A stretch of 64,000 nt of DNA from Streptomyces gelaticus (GCF_014649535.1 NZ_BMTF01000016.1:1-64000), one strand, 5' to 3'. Positions 40,582-49,426 are shown, counted from the stretch's first letter. Numbers and translations: made by a program. Notes: a model not told the origin generated them from the sequence alone.

Positions 40582-40662
40582 TTTGAGAACCCATAACTCT
40601 TGCTGGAAGTGGACCCCTTTGAGGGATGCGGCCACACTGGGTTTCGACAAGAGGAGAGGTTG

Positions 40663-41514
40663 ATGCCACCGAGGAAACCCCCTACCGCGCGGCAGTGCCG
40701 ACTGGGTGCGGAGTTGCGCAAGATGCGCGAGCACGCCGGTCTGACGCCGACCGAGGCCGCCGCTCTGCTGGGCACGGACCGCACCACGATCAGCAACACG
40801 GAATCGGGACGGTTCGGAGTGAGCGGTGCGCGGGTACGCACATGGGCCGGGCACTACGCGTGCTCCGACGCGGCCTATGTCGATGCCCTCGCCGACATGG
40901 CCGAGGAGCGGATAAAGGGGTGGTGGGAGGACTACCGGGGCGAGCTCTCCGGGAGCGCGCTCGACCTGGCGGAACTGGAGCATCACGCGACGGGTTTCCG
41001 GTCGGTCCAGATCATGCATATGCCCGGTCTGCTTCAGACCGAGGACTATGTGCGTGCCGTCTACGCGGAGGCGCTGCCCGCGCCGACCCCGGCGAGCCTC
41101 CGTCGCAGGATCTCGCACCGGTTGAGGCGCAGGGATGTTCTCGACCGGTCGAACCCGCCCACCTGTACGTTCCTGGTCCACGAAGCGGCGCTGCGGATGC
41201 AGTTCGGCGGGCGCAAGGTGGCGCGTGGGCAGCTCGACCATCTGCTGAAGGAGTCGGAGCGCGACAATGTCACCGTGCGAGTGATCCCGTTCGCGGTGGG
41301 TGGCTTTCCGAACGCCGGAAGTTCGACCCACTATGTCTACGGTCCGGTTCCGCAGCTCGACACCGTGCAGACGGATGCCCTGTTGGGTTCCGGGTTCGTC
41401 GACGCCGAGGCGCGGCTCCGGGTCTTTCGGGCGGTGCTCGACCGGACGGAAGGGCGATCGCTCGATCCGCAGAGTTCGAGAGACTTCATCAAGGAAGTCG
41501 CAGAGCAAGTGTGA
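40663..41514 (+). CDS. XRE-family regulator with DUF5753 domain (WhiJ-like)
   Basis: 283 aa, same length and organisation as the regulator at 739-1590: XRE helix-turn-helix about 12-75 and DUF5753 domain about 95-280 with W-W-E-D-Y-R, H-M-P-G-L-L-Q-T and V-H-E-A-A-L-R-M-Q-F-G-G. ATG 40663 after GAGGAGAGG. The DUF397 gene follows after 13 nt. Together with the divergent ATPase gene it forms a complete three-gene locus of the type that affects sporulation timing and antibiotic production in other Streptomyces. Confidence 0.9.
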   Translation: MPPRKPPTARQCRLGAELRKMREHAGLTPTEAAALLGTDRTTISNTESGRFGVSGARVRTWAGHYACSDAAYVDALADMAEERIKGWWEDYRGELSGSALDLAELEHHATGFRSVQIMHMPGLLQTEDYVRAVYAEALPAPTPASLRRRISHRLRRRDVLDRSNPPTCTFLVHEAALRMQFGGRKVARGQLDHLLKESERDNVTVRVIPFAVGGFPNAGSSTHYVYGPVPQLDTVQTDALLGSGFVDAEARLRVFRAVLDRTEGRSLDPQSSRDFIKEVAEQV

Positions 41515-41527
41515 AGGCGTGAGAACC

Positions 41528-41722
41528 ATGGAAATTCAGTGGCGCAAGTCGTCCAAGTCGGCCGACGCCGACGGCGACAACTGCCTGGAGCTCGCCGAGT
41601 GCGGTGGCGAGATCCTCATGCGTGAGAGTGATAATCCGGACGTGATCATCCGTACGAGCCGTGCCAAGCTTCGCGCCTTCCTCGGCGGCGCGAAGGAGGG
41701 CGAGTTCGACGATCTGGCCTGA
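41528..41722 (+). CDS. DUF397 protein (64 aa)
   Basis: Small acidic DUF397 protein opening W-R-K-S-S-K-S and containing D-N-C-L-E-L-A, M-R-E-S-D-N-P and R-A-F-L-G-G-A-K-E-G-E-F-D-D-L. It is encoded 13 nt after the WhiJ-like regulator, its presumed partner. ATG at 41528. Confidence 0.9.
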   Translation: MEIQWRKSSKSADADGDNCLELAECGGEILMRESDNPDVIIRTSRAKLRAFLGGAKEGEFDDLA

Positions 41723-42040
41723 GCCGTCGCGCTCCCGCTCCGGGCGGCCCCCACCGGCGCAGGTGGGGGCCGCTCACTGCTGTGTACCTCATCTGTTTAG
41801 CGAATCCATCTCACTCGTTAGAAGTCCAACGCTTGATACGGGCTCGCGCGGAACGCTAACTTCGGAGTGTGCCCCCTGGTCGGACCGGTCCTCGGTGTCC
41901 GGTGTCCGGTGTCCGGGGCGCGCAACTCCGGGCAACGCTGCGCCAGTTGAGCGGGGTTAGGAAAGGCTGCCCCGCGCCTGCCGCTCGTCACGCCGGCTGC
42001 GGGCGCGGGGTGGTCCCGATGGGGCGTCAGGAGGCATTCC
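41723..42040. other. Intergenic region with a likely promoter
   Basis: 318 bp without a gene. An AT-richer middle part carries TTGATA (41833-41838), 18 nt, then TAACTT (41857-41862), a plausible promoter for the plus-strand gene at 42041. The rest holds nothing recognisable. Confidence 0.5.
41827..41841 (+). promoter_or_regulatory. Shared element CAACGCTTGATACGG, copy 2
   Basis: 13 of 15 bases match the element at 40567-40581 (opposite orientation). Its TTGATA serves as the -35 box of the candidate promoter described for this region. Confidence 0.35.
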
Positions 42041-42424
42041 GTGCCCGATCAGCAACCCGTACCGTCCGTGACACGCGTGTTCTGGTGCGAGCGGGTCATC
42101 TACCGCACGGTGGAGACGGACGAGATCGCAAAGGTGTCCCGTCATCTGGCGCTCGACCCCTCCGAGGCCATCCGCTTCATCCGGTTGAACGTGCGGGCGC
42201 TGGTCACCGGACTGCCGCCGCGCGAACGTCACCGGGCGCTGAGCTGGGTCGACGGCGGCGGATGCATCGGCGCCATCGGCGCGCTCCATCGCGGTGAGCC
42301 CTGCGGCTTCTCACTGAGTTGGGGCGACGCCTGGATCGAGTGGACTGTGCGCCCCCAACTCGCCGTCCATGTCGACGATGCGGGCGACGACGCGGTACTG
42401 CCCACGCCTTGCGAGGGATGCTGA
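42041..42424 (+). CDS. Hypothetical protein (127 aa)
   Basis: Soluble protein of unknown family. GTG start. Contains R-V-F-W-C-E-R-V-I-Y-R-T, R-F-I-R-L-N-V-R-A-L and a Cys-containing C-terminus (P-C-E-G-C). Coding bias is good throughout. It lies just after the WhiJ-like locus, with its own candidate promoter. No function can be assigned. Confidence 0.6.
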   Translation: MPDQQPVPSVTRVFWCERVIYRTVETDEIAKVSRHLALDPSEAIRFIRLNVRALVTGLPPRERHRALSWVDGGGCIGAIGALHRGEPCGFSLSWGDAWIEWTVRPQLAVHVDDAGDDAVLPTPCEGC

Positions 42425-42573
42425 CCGGTCGGATGCTTCTCTGCAGCCTCGACGGGCCTCCTGGGTAGGCGGGCGCCCTTCTGCGCGAACTGCAACCATA
42501 TGTTGGAGGGGCTGCCCAGCAGTCACGGTACATTTACCGGCTTTCCGTCGAGTGGCGAGAACTGGATTCCCTG

Positions 42574-42945
42574 ATGAATTCTGTAGTGAGAATCGATGTC
42601 GATGGAGCGGATGTCGACATGGACGATGCTCAGCGAGTGATCTATCGGGGAGAGCCCTTCACTGGAGAAGTAGCCGAATACCAGAGCGGACACCTGATCA
42701 GCCTGGACGAGCACACCAATGGGGTGCCGAACGGGCTGTCTCGCGAGTGGTACCAGGATGGGACCCTTCGTTCCGAGGGGGTCGTCCGAGACGGCCGCCC
42801 TCTGGGCGAATTCAAGGAGTGGCACCCCAACGGGGTCATGAAGTCTCGCAAGTTCTCCGACAGAACCCTCGTCTCCCTCTGTGAAGAGGAGACGTGGGAC
42901 GAGCGCGGTGTCCTGCTGACCTCGTGGCGCCGCGACGACGGCTGA
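42574..42945 (+). CDS. YwqK/MORN-type antitoxin-like protein (123 aa)
   Basis: Contains MORN-like repeats (G-E-P-F-T-G-E-V, N-G-L-S-R-E-W-Y-Q-D-G, E-F-K-E-W-H-P-N-G-V-M-K) typical of the YwqK family, often annotated as antitoxins or immunity proteins to secreted polymorphic toxins. No matching toxin gene is adjacent, so it may be an orphan immunity gene. ATG start. Base composition is less GC-rich than that of neighbouring core genes, consistent with transfer. Confidence 0.75.
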   Translation: MNSVVRIDVDGADVDMDDAQRVIYRGEPFTGEVAEYQSGHLISLDEHTNGVPNGLSREWYQDGTLRSEGVVRDGRPLGEFKEWHPNGVMKSRKFSDRTLVSLCEEETWDERGVLLTSWRRDDG

Positions 42946-43285
42946 ATAGAGCGCAGCGGGGGTGCTCCGCCGTGGCGCGAATCCGAGTATTTCCCCAAAG
43001 AACTAATGGAGTTCGGTTGGGCGGGCGAGGTCGAGACCTGAACGCCTGCGCGTAGGTGATGGAGGTTGTCTTCGTCGGTCGCGGAAGGGGAGCTCGGTCG
43101 GCTATGGGCGCTGGAGTCCACGCGAAGCGAAGACGGCTGGTGAAGCTGTCTGCAGCCCTGAGTTGGTGGTTCCGGTCGAGGCGAGTGCTCCGGTACCGGG
43201 ACGGCTGTCGCCCCTGTTCCAGTAGTGACGTGCACCCGTCATACTCCCTGGGTTGACCCCCACGGCAGACGGAGGCACTTCCCGC
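42946..43285. other. Intergenic region, possibly gene debris
   Basis: 340 bp. A short open stretch ending near 43235 (S-P-E-L-V-V-P-V-E-A) has protein-like composition but no start or ribosome site. Nothing else is recognisable except the promoter area of the phospholipase gene. Confidence 0.4.
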
Positions 43286-44185
43286 ATGAGCCCGCACCCC
43301 GCCACTCGCCGGAACTTCCTGGCCGGCGCCCTCGCCGCCACCGCCACCGTCCTGATCGGCGCGGGCCCCGCGGGTGCCGCCAACCGCCAAGTCCTCACCA
43401 CCCAGGGCTGGATGGGCGCAGTCCCCGACGCCACCGCGCTGCAACGCCTCACGATCCCCGGGTCGCACGACTCCGGAGCCCGCTACGGCGGGCCCTGGGC
43501 CGAGTGCCAGAACACCGCGATCGCCGAGCAGTTGAACAGCGGCATCCGCTTTCTCGACGTGCGGTGCCGGATCACCGGCGGCTCCTTCGCGATCCACCAC
43601 GGGGCCTCGTACCAGAACCTGATGTTCGGCGACGTGCTGGGCGCCTGCTGGGACTTCCTGGCGGCGCATCCGACCGAGACCGTGCTGATGCGGGTCAAGC
43701 AGGAGTACTCGGAGGAGAGCGACGCGGCGTTCCGGGCGGTCTTCGACGACTACCTCGACAACCGAGGCTGGCGCCCGCTGTTCCGCATCGACTTCTCGCT
43801 GCCGACGCTGGGTGAGGCCCGCGGCAAGGTCGTGCTGCTGGCCGACAACGGCGGACTGCCCGGTATTCGGTACGCCGATTCTGAACTCTTTGATATCCAG
43901 GACGACTACATGGCGGAGCCGTTCGCCAAATACCCGAAGATCGAGGCCCAGTTCCGCAAGGCGGCCCAGCAGCCCGGGAAGCTGTACATGAACTACGTCA
44001 GCACGGCCGCCCTGATGCCGCCGCGCTGGAACGCGGACCGGCTCAACCCGCAGGTCCAGTCGTTCCTGGACGGCTCGGAGGCGTCCGGCTGGACCGGTCT
44101 CGGCATTGTCCCGCTGGACTTCCCCACCACCCGGTCCGGCCTCGTGGAGTCACTGCTCCGGCACAACCCGGGGCTGCGGGTCTGA
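43286..44185 (+). CDS. Secreted PI-PLC X-domain phosphodiesterase
   Basis: 299 aa. Tat-type signal (R-R-N-F-L-A-G-A, cleavage near A-G-A-A). PLC X-domain with both catalytic histidines visible: I-P-G-S-H-D-S-G and F-A-I-H-H-G-A; followed by the R-F-L-D-V-R strand. Bacterial members cleave phosphatidylinositol or its glycans outside the cell without calcium. ATG at 43286 preferred over TTG at 43253, as it directly precedes the signal peptide. Confidence 0.9.
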   Translation: MSPHPATRRNFLAGALAATATVLIGAGPAGAANRQVLTTQGWMGAVPDATALQRLTIPGSHDSGARYGGPWAECQNTAIAEQLNSGIRFLDVRCRITGGSFAIHHGASYQNLMFGDVLGACWDFLAAHPTETVLMRVKQEYSEESDAAFRAVFDDYLDNRGWRPLFRIDFSLPTLGEARGKVVLLADNGGLPGIRYADSELFDIQDDYMAEPFAKYPKIEAQFRKAAQQPGKLYMNYVSTAALMPPRWNADRLNPQVQSFLDGSEASGWTGLGIVPLDFPTTRSGLVESLLRHNPGLRV

Positions 44186-44373
44186 GGGCCCTGGACCCTC
44201 GCGATCGACCCGGCCGGGCTCGCCCAGCAGTAACGGCACCGCATGGCCACTGCGGTCTGTCGGCCATGCCCGGTTACGCACCCCACGGCTTCATGCACAT
44301 CCAGTTTTCTCGTCCTCTCACCCGACGACAGCCACCTCTCCAGCAAGGTAGTTTTCATGGAAATGCAGGGTTG

Positions 44374-45726
44374 ATGAGGGTGGGGCGGACCGTGAAGAAG
44401 TTACTGGCAGGCACACTCGCAGCAATGACCGTACTGGCAGTAGCAGGCTGCGGTTCACCGGACGACGACGCGGAAAGGTCCGGGACGCCCGGCGCGGTGC
44501 CGAAGGGTTCCTCACCGCAGAAGCCTGTAGTGCCTCGGGCGGGGCAGCAGCAGGTCCCGCCCGCGTTCGACGGTGCCAAGGGGTGGGCCGTCATGCAGTC
44601 GGAGCGGCTGGACCGGCCGACCGTCGCGCCGCACTCGAAACTGGTGCTGTTCCTCAAGACACATGCGGACGGCAAGGCGCTCGGTGTGGAAGCACGCGAC
44701 GCAGCCACCGGTGCCGTTCGCTGGTCGAGCGCACCCTGGAAACCGAGCCCCCGGCCCGCCGAATTCCGGGCCGAGGACGCGGAGCTGGTGGTCACCAGCA
44801 AGGACGGGAAGGACTACGTCGTGTTGGCCGCGACGGTCCAGGAGGGCAAGGACGCGATCAACCGCGGGAAGCCGACTGCTCATCTTGCTGTCTATTCCGC
44901 GGACTCCTCCGGTACTGGCGTAGCCCCGTTGCACCAGGTCACCGTTCCCGGGACGGACAGTGGCGCCATTCCCCACGACACTGACGGCACCGTGGCTGTG
45001 GAGACCCGCGACGGAATGACAGTCGTGGACGCTGCCGGCGGCACGACCAGGTCCTCCCGCGGCAAGAGCACTCCCGAATTCATGCTCCGTGTAAGGAGTG
45101 TCACCTATCCCACGCTCGACGTTGCCGATGTCTGGACCGGGCGGCAGCAGGTACCTACGGGCGCGGTTTCGCAGGACGGCATGGACAAAGGAGTGGCCTA
45201 TGGAGTCCGCGGGGGCTACCTCGTGGCCCGATGGCCGTCCAAGAATCAGGACTACACCGTCTCCGGGCTGGCGATGAACTACGTGTGGGCGGTGCACGAC
45301 GAGCGCACCGGAAAGCCTGCGTTCAGCGTCAAGTGCGACGGCCTGACCGACGCTCTTCCCGCCGGCGGTGAAGCCGACACGCTCCTCAGCGACAACGGCC
45401 GCTACCTGGTCAACGGAGATGTGGCCTTCGATCTCCAGGCCAAGAAGGGCTACTGCTTCGGCGAGACGGAGTCCCGTGCCGGGGTGAAATTCAAGGGTGT
45501 CGACAACTCCGGCACGGCGTACGGCGCTGTGACGACGTCCGGATCAGCGGGTCCCGTCGCTCTTGACCTCGCCACCGGGAAGCCCACCGAGCTCGACGGG
45601 AACGTGCCGCTCCCGACCCGTGTGACCGGCGACGTAGCGCTTTACGAAGCGACGCCCGTCAACGAGAAGGACCCGGGGGCCAAACCAGCCACCCACGCCA
45701 TCCTCAGCGTCTACCCCAGACGATGA
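44374..45726 (+). CDS. Lipoprotein with predicted beta-propeller
   Basis: 450 aa. Lipoprotein signal ending A-V-A-G-C, linker rich in Pro/Gly/Ser, then repeated beta-strand modules of the PQQ/WD type (V-E-A-R-D-A-A-T-G-A-V-R-W, A-V-H-D-E-R-T-G-K-P-A-F, A-L-D-L-A-T-G-K-P). No enzyme motif. Probably a surface scaffold or sensor. ATG at 44374 chosen at the signal peptide. Ends 94 bp before the convergent histidine kinase gene. Confidence 0.8.
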   Translation: MRVGRTVKKLLAGTLAAMTVLAVAGCGSPDDDAERSGTPGAVPKGSSPQKPVVPRAGQQQVPPAFDGAKGWAVMQSERLDRPTVAPHSKLVLFLKTHADGKALGVEARDAATGAVRWSSAPWKPSPRPAEFRAEDAELVVTSKDGKDYVVLAATVQEGKDAINRGKPTAHLAVYSADSSGTGVAPLHQVTVPGTDSGAIPHDTDGTVAVETRDGMTVVDAAGGTTRSSRGKSTPEFMLRVRSVTYPTLDVADVWTGRQQVPTGAVSQDGMDKGVAYGVRGGYLVARWPSKNQDYTVSGLAMNYVWAVHDERTGKPAFSVKCDGLTDALPAGGEADTLLSDNGRYLVNGDVAFDLQAKKGYCFGETESRAGVKFKGVDNSGTAYGAVTTSGSAGPVALDLATGKPTELDGNVPLPTRVTGDVALYEATPVNEKDPGAKPATHAILSVYPRR

Positions 45727-45820
45727 CCAACCGATGGCTCAGCCGTCTCCTGAGAGCACCGCGTACTGGTCCCTGATCCGGCACAACCCGGAAGCCTCAT
45801 CCGTGTGGCCGGTTTCCCCC

Positions 45821-47248
45821 TCACAGCCCCGGCGGCGGCGTCGGGGCCCCCGGCAGGCGGATCGAGGCGACTGTGCCCGGGCCGTTCGTCGCCGGGCGCA
45901 GGGTGATCTCGCCGCCCGACTGCTGGATCGTGCGGGCGACGATCGACAGGCCCAGGCCCGAGCCGGGGAGCTGGCGGGCGGACGGGGAGCGCCAGAAGCG
46001 TTCGAAGACGTGGGGGAGTTCGTCGGCGGGGATGCCGGGGCCCTGGTCCCGTACGGTCAGCTCGCCGTCGCGCAGGGCGACCTCGATCGTGCCGCGGGAC
46101 GGGCTGAACTTGACCGCGTTGTCCAGGACGTTGACCACCGCCCGCTCCAGCGCGGCGGGCTCGGCCCGTACGTACCAGGGGGTCAGGTCCGCCCTGATGG
46201 TCAGCTCGGGGCCGCGCAGCCGGGCGCGCTCCAGGGCCGTGTCCGCGATGTCGTGCAGCGCGACGACCTGGAGCGGGTCGGGGCCGGGGGCGTCGGGGCG
46301 GGACAGTTCCTGGAGGTCGCCGATGAGCGAGGCCAGCTCGGTCATCTGGGCCTTGACCGACTTCATCAGGGCCCTGCGGTCGTCGGGCGGGATGGCGCGG
46401 CCGGTGTCGTCGCTGCGGGCGAGGAGCTCGATGTTGGTGCGCAGGGACGTCAGCGGGGTCCGCAGCTCGTGGCCCGCGTCGGCGATCAGCTGGGCCTGGC
46501 GGTCGCGGGAGCTGGCCAGGGACGCGGTCATCGAGTTGAAGGAGCGGGACAGCCGGGCGATCTCGTCCTCGCCGGCGGCCGGGATCCGGACGGTGAGGTC
46601 CTCGGTACGGGCGACGTGCTCGACGGCCTCGGTGAGCTCGTCGACGGGGCGCAGCCCGGTGCGGGCGACCCAGAGGCCGGCCGCGCCGGCGCCGACGACG
46701 CCGATGCCGGAGACGACCAGGAGCACCCAGGCGAGGGTGGAGAGCGGGTCGTCGATCTCGCTCATCGGACGGGCCACGGAGACCGCGAAGGTGCCCGGGA
46801 CCAGGCCGGGCAGCTGGGCGCGGGTCTCGTACGTGTACGTGTACACGCGCATCTTCTTGCCGTTCTTCGTGGCGGCCGTGTGCAGGGCGTCGTCCCGCAC
46901 ACCGGCGGCCACGGCGATGTCGGCGGCCGTCACATCGATCGACGAGGCCCCGGCCGAGGTGCAGGTGCTCCCGGACACGGTGACGAGCTGCACGGTGTAC
47001 GTCCCTCCGACCGGTGGGGGGACCGCCCGGTCGGGGTGGGTGCAGGCGATGAACAGCTGCTGCACGTAGTCGTTGCTGACCGAGACATTGCGCAGCGAGG
47101 TGTCCAGCTGGTTCTCCAGCTGCACCTTCGTCACGAACCAGCAGGCCGCCGCTACCGCGGCGACGGCTGCCGCCACCGCCGTCGCCACCAGCAGCGCGAG
47201 CCGGGAGCGCAGCGGCAGGGCGCGGAGCCGGCGAAGGGGGCTGGTCAT
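45821..47248 (-). CDS. Sensor histidine kinase, MprB-like
   Basis: 475 aa: two membrane helices (about 15-40 and 170-195) flanking an extracytoplasmic sensor domain, then HAMP, HisKA with D-A-G-H-E-L-R-T-P-L-T-S-L (phospho-His) and HATPase with N-V-L-D-N-A, D-Q-G-P-G-I and G-S-G-L-G-L. Its start overlaps the response regulator stop (4 nt). With the protease gene upstream, the cluster matches the mycobacterial MprA-MprB-PepD envelope-stress system. Confidence 0.93.
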   Translation of the reverse strand: MTSPLRRLRALPLRSRLALLVATAVAAAVAAVAAACWFVTKVQLENQLDTSLRNVSVSNDYVQQLFIACTHPDRAVPPPVGGTYTVQLVTVSGSTCTSAGASSIDVTAADIAVAAGVRDDALHTAATKNGKKMRVYTYTYETRAQLPGLVPGTFAVSVARPMSEIDDPLSTLAWVLLVVSGIGVVGAGAAGLWVARTGLRPVDELTEAVEHVARTEDLTVRIPAAGEDEIARLSRSFNSMTASLASSRDRQAQLIADAGHELRTPLTSLRTNIELLARSDDTGRAIPPDDRRALMKSVKAQMTELASLIGDLQELSRPDAPGPDPLQVVALHDIADTALERARLRGPELTIRADLTPWYVRAEPAALERAVVNVLDNAVKFSPSRGTIEVALRDGELTVRDQGPGIPADELPHVFERFWRSPSARQLPGSGLGLSIVARTIQQSGGEITLRPATNGPGTVASIRLPGAPTPPPGL

Positions 47249-47973
47249 CCGTCACCGCCGCCGGAGCGGAGTGCGTAGCCGACCCCCCGCACCGTGTGTA
47301 CGAGGCGCGGTTCGCCGCCCGCCTCCGTCTTGCGGCGCAGGTACATCACGTACACGTCCAGGGAGTTGGAGCTCGGCTCGAAGTCGAAGCCCCACACCGC
47401 CTTCAGGATCTGCTCGCGGGTCAGCACCTGCCGCGGGTGGGCCAGGAACATCTCCAGCAGGGTGAACTCGGTACGGGTCAGCTCGACCCGGCGGGTGCCC
47501 CGGGTGACCTCGCGGGTGGCGAGGTTCATCCGCAGGTCGGCGAAGGCCAGCACATTGTCGTCGGGGACGCCGCCCGCCGCGGCCGCGTACGAGCTGCGGC
47601 GCAGCAGGGCCCGGATGCGGGCGAAGAGCTCGTCCAGCTCGAAGGGCTTGACCAGGTAGTCGTCGGCGCCCGCGTCGAGACCGGTGACCCGGTCGCCGAC
47701 GGTGTCGCGGGCGGTGAGCATCAGGATGGGAGTGGTGGTGCCCGAGGAGCGGAGCCGGCGGGCGGCGGTCAGGCCGTCCATCCGGGGCATCTGGATGTCG
47801 AGGACGATGAGGTCGGGGGCGTACGACGCGGCCCTGGCGAGGGCGTCGAGTCCGTCGACGGCCACCTCGGTGTCGTAGCCCTCGAACGCCAGACTGCGCT
47901 GCAGGGCCTCGCGCACGGCGGGCTCGTCGTCGACGATCAGGATGCGCTGCGGACCGTCTTCGGCGGGGCTCAT
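47245..47973 (-). CDS. OmpR-family response regulator, MprA-like
   Basis: 242 aa: receiver domain with the acidic pair (I-V-D-D-E), phospho-Asp in V-L-D-I-Q-M-P and the K-P-F switch lysine, then an OmpR winged helix (L-T-R-T-E-F-T-L-L-E, S-L-D-V-Y-V-M-Y-L-R-R-K). Forms an operon with the kinase gene downstream. Likely controls the upstream HtrA-like protease gene, by analogy with MprA. Confidence 0.94.
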   Translation of the reverse strand: MSPAEDGPQRILIVDDEPAVREALQRSLAFEGYDTEVAVDGLDALARAASYAPDLIVLDIQMPRMDGLTAARRLRSSGTTTPILMLTARDTVGDRVTGLDAGADDYLVKPFELDELFARIRALLRRSSYAAAAGGVPDDNVLAFADLRMNLATREVTRGTRRVELTRTEFTLLEMFLAHPRQVLTREQILKAVWGFDFEPSSNSLDVYVMYLRRKTEAGGEPRLVHTVRGVGYALRSGGGDG

Positions 47974-48200
47974 CGCTCGTTTTCCTCTTCTCGTTCCCGT
48001 ATGGCTGTGCCTTCCGGCTCTCAGCCTCGCACGGCCGCGGCGCGCCGTCGTCGTGCGGCCCGGCGCCCGCGGCGGGTGGCGGCAGGGAGCTCTGGGGCCC
48101 GGAGCGGCCCGAGCGCGGTCTGTTCCGCCACGAGGGCGAGGGGGAGGGCCAGGTCGGCCGGGCCGGTGGGGGTGTGGGCGGGGTGGTGCATGGGTGTCTC

Positions 48201-48325
48201 CTCAGGAGCCGCTGCCGGTTTGTTTCTCAGGAGCCGTTGCAGGCTCGTGTCTCAGGGGCCGTTGTCGGCTCGCTTCTCAGGAGCCGCTGCCGGTTTGCTT
48301 CTCAGGAGCCGTTGCCGGCTCGCAG
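48201..48325. repeat. 25-bp tandem repeat, five units, at the protease 3' end
   Basis: Five head-to-tail units of exactly 25 bp (starts 48201, 48226, 48251, 48276, 48301; consensus begins CTCAGGAGCCGYTGCCGG). The last unit is the 3' end of the HtrA-like protease gene including its stop codon, so each upstream unit is a copy of the codons A-G-N-G-S-stop on the minus strand. Arose by tandem slippage or duplication. Confidence 0.9.
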
Positions 48326-49426
48326 GGTGTCGAGGTCGGCCTTGAGCGTGTTGACCGGGATGGCGAAGCCGAGGCCCACGCTGCCCGCGCTCGAACCGTT
48401 CGACCCGTTCGATGAACTCGCCGAGTACATCGCGGAGTTGATGCCGATGATCTCGCCGTTCATATTGATGAGCGCACCGCCGGAGTTGCCGGGGTTGAGC
48501 GAGGCGTCGGTCTGGATGGCCTTGTACGTGGTGGTGGAGTTGCCGGTGTCGCCGTTGAACTGCCGGCCGCCGAACTCGAACGGCCACTGTTCGCCGCCAC
48601 GCTGCCCCTGGCCGCTGCCGTCCTCCTTGGCGACGGTGACGTCGCGGTCGAGGGCGGAGACGATGCCGCTGGTCACGGTCCCGGTGAGGCCCTCGGGCGA
48701 GCCGATCGCGACGACCTGGTCGCCGACCTCGATCGACGAGGAGTCGCCCAGCGTGGCCGTCTTCAGGCCGCTCGCCCCCCGGAGCTTGATGAGCGCGAGG
48801 TCCTTGTCGGGGTCGGTGCCGACCACGTCGGCGGTGTACGTCCGGCCGGTGCTGAGCGTCACCTTGACCGACGAGGCGCCGGAGATGACGTGGTTGTTGG
48901 TGACGACCTCGCCGTCGGACGTGATGATCACGCCGGAGCCGGTGGACTCGCCCGCGGCCGAGGTCGCGTTGATCTCGACGATCATCGGCGAGACGGCCTT
49001 GGCGACACCGGAGACGGTGCCCTTGTCGCTCTGCGAGACGGTGGTGCCGGGGATGACGTCGGCGGCCGAGCTGCTGGAGCTGTCGCCGGTGAGCTGTTCG
49101 ACGACGGTGGCGGCGCCGCCACCGACGACCGCCGCCACGATCGCCACGGCCGCCAGCAGGGCGACCGGCCGCCTGGCCCGGCGCCGGGACGTGTCCGGCT
49201 CCTGGGGCGCGGGCGGCGGGAAGGCGTTGCCGCCGCCCGCGCCACCGTTGCCGCCGTGCCCGTCGGCGCCGTTGCCGCTGTTCCCGCCGGGCCACACGGT
49301 GGTGCCGGGGCCCGTCGCGATCGGCTGCTCGGGCCGGTACGACGGCGGCGGCGGGTAGGCCGCGTCGCCGTTGCCGTACGAGGGGTACATCGGGTACTCG
49401 CCGCTCGGGCGCTGGCTCTTTGTCAT
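48302..49426 (-). CDS. Membrane-anchored trypsin-like (HtrA/PepD) protease without PDZ
   Basis: 374 aa. Cytoplasmic Pro/Gly/Tyr-rich N-terminus, one membrane helix (about 87-105), then an extracytoplasmic trypsin-like domain with the complete triad: His179 in T-N-N-H-V, Asp209 in D-L-A-L-I, Ser315 in G-N-S-G-G-A-L. The protein ends about 15 residues after the protease fold, so the PDZ domain of PepD/HtrA proteins is absent. Probable role: quality control of envelope proteins under the two-component system encoded downstream. ATG at 49426 chosen. Confidence 0.92.
   Translation of the reverse strand: MTKSQRPSGEYPMYPSYGNGDAAYPPPPSYRPEQPIATGPGTTVWPGGNSGNGADGHGGNGGAGGGNAFPPPAPQEPDTSRRRARRPVALLAAVAIVAAVVGGGAATVVEQLTGDSSSSSAADVIPGTTVSQSDKGTVSGVAKAVSPMIVEINATSAAGESTGSGVIITSDGEVVTNNHVISGASSVKVTLSTGRTYTADVVGTDPDKDLALIKLRGASGLKTATLGDSSSIEVGDQVVAIGSPEGLTGTVTSGIVSALDRDVTVAKEDGSGQGQRGGEQWPFEFGGRQFNGDTGNSTTTYKAIQTDASLNPGNSGGALINMNGEIIGINSAMYSASSSNGSNGSSAGSVGLGFAIPVNTLKADLDTLRAGNGS

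Noticed and set aside
43056..43256. 66-codon plus-strand frame before the phospholipase gene
   Set aside because: No ribosome site, atypical composition and no family resemblance; left as intergenic.
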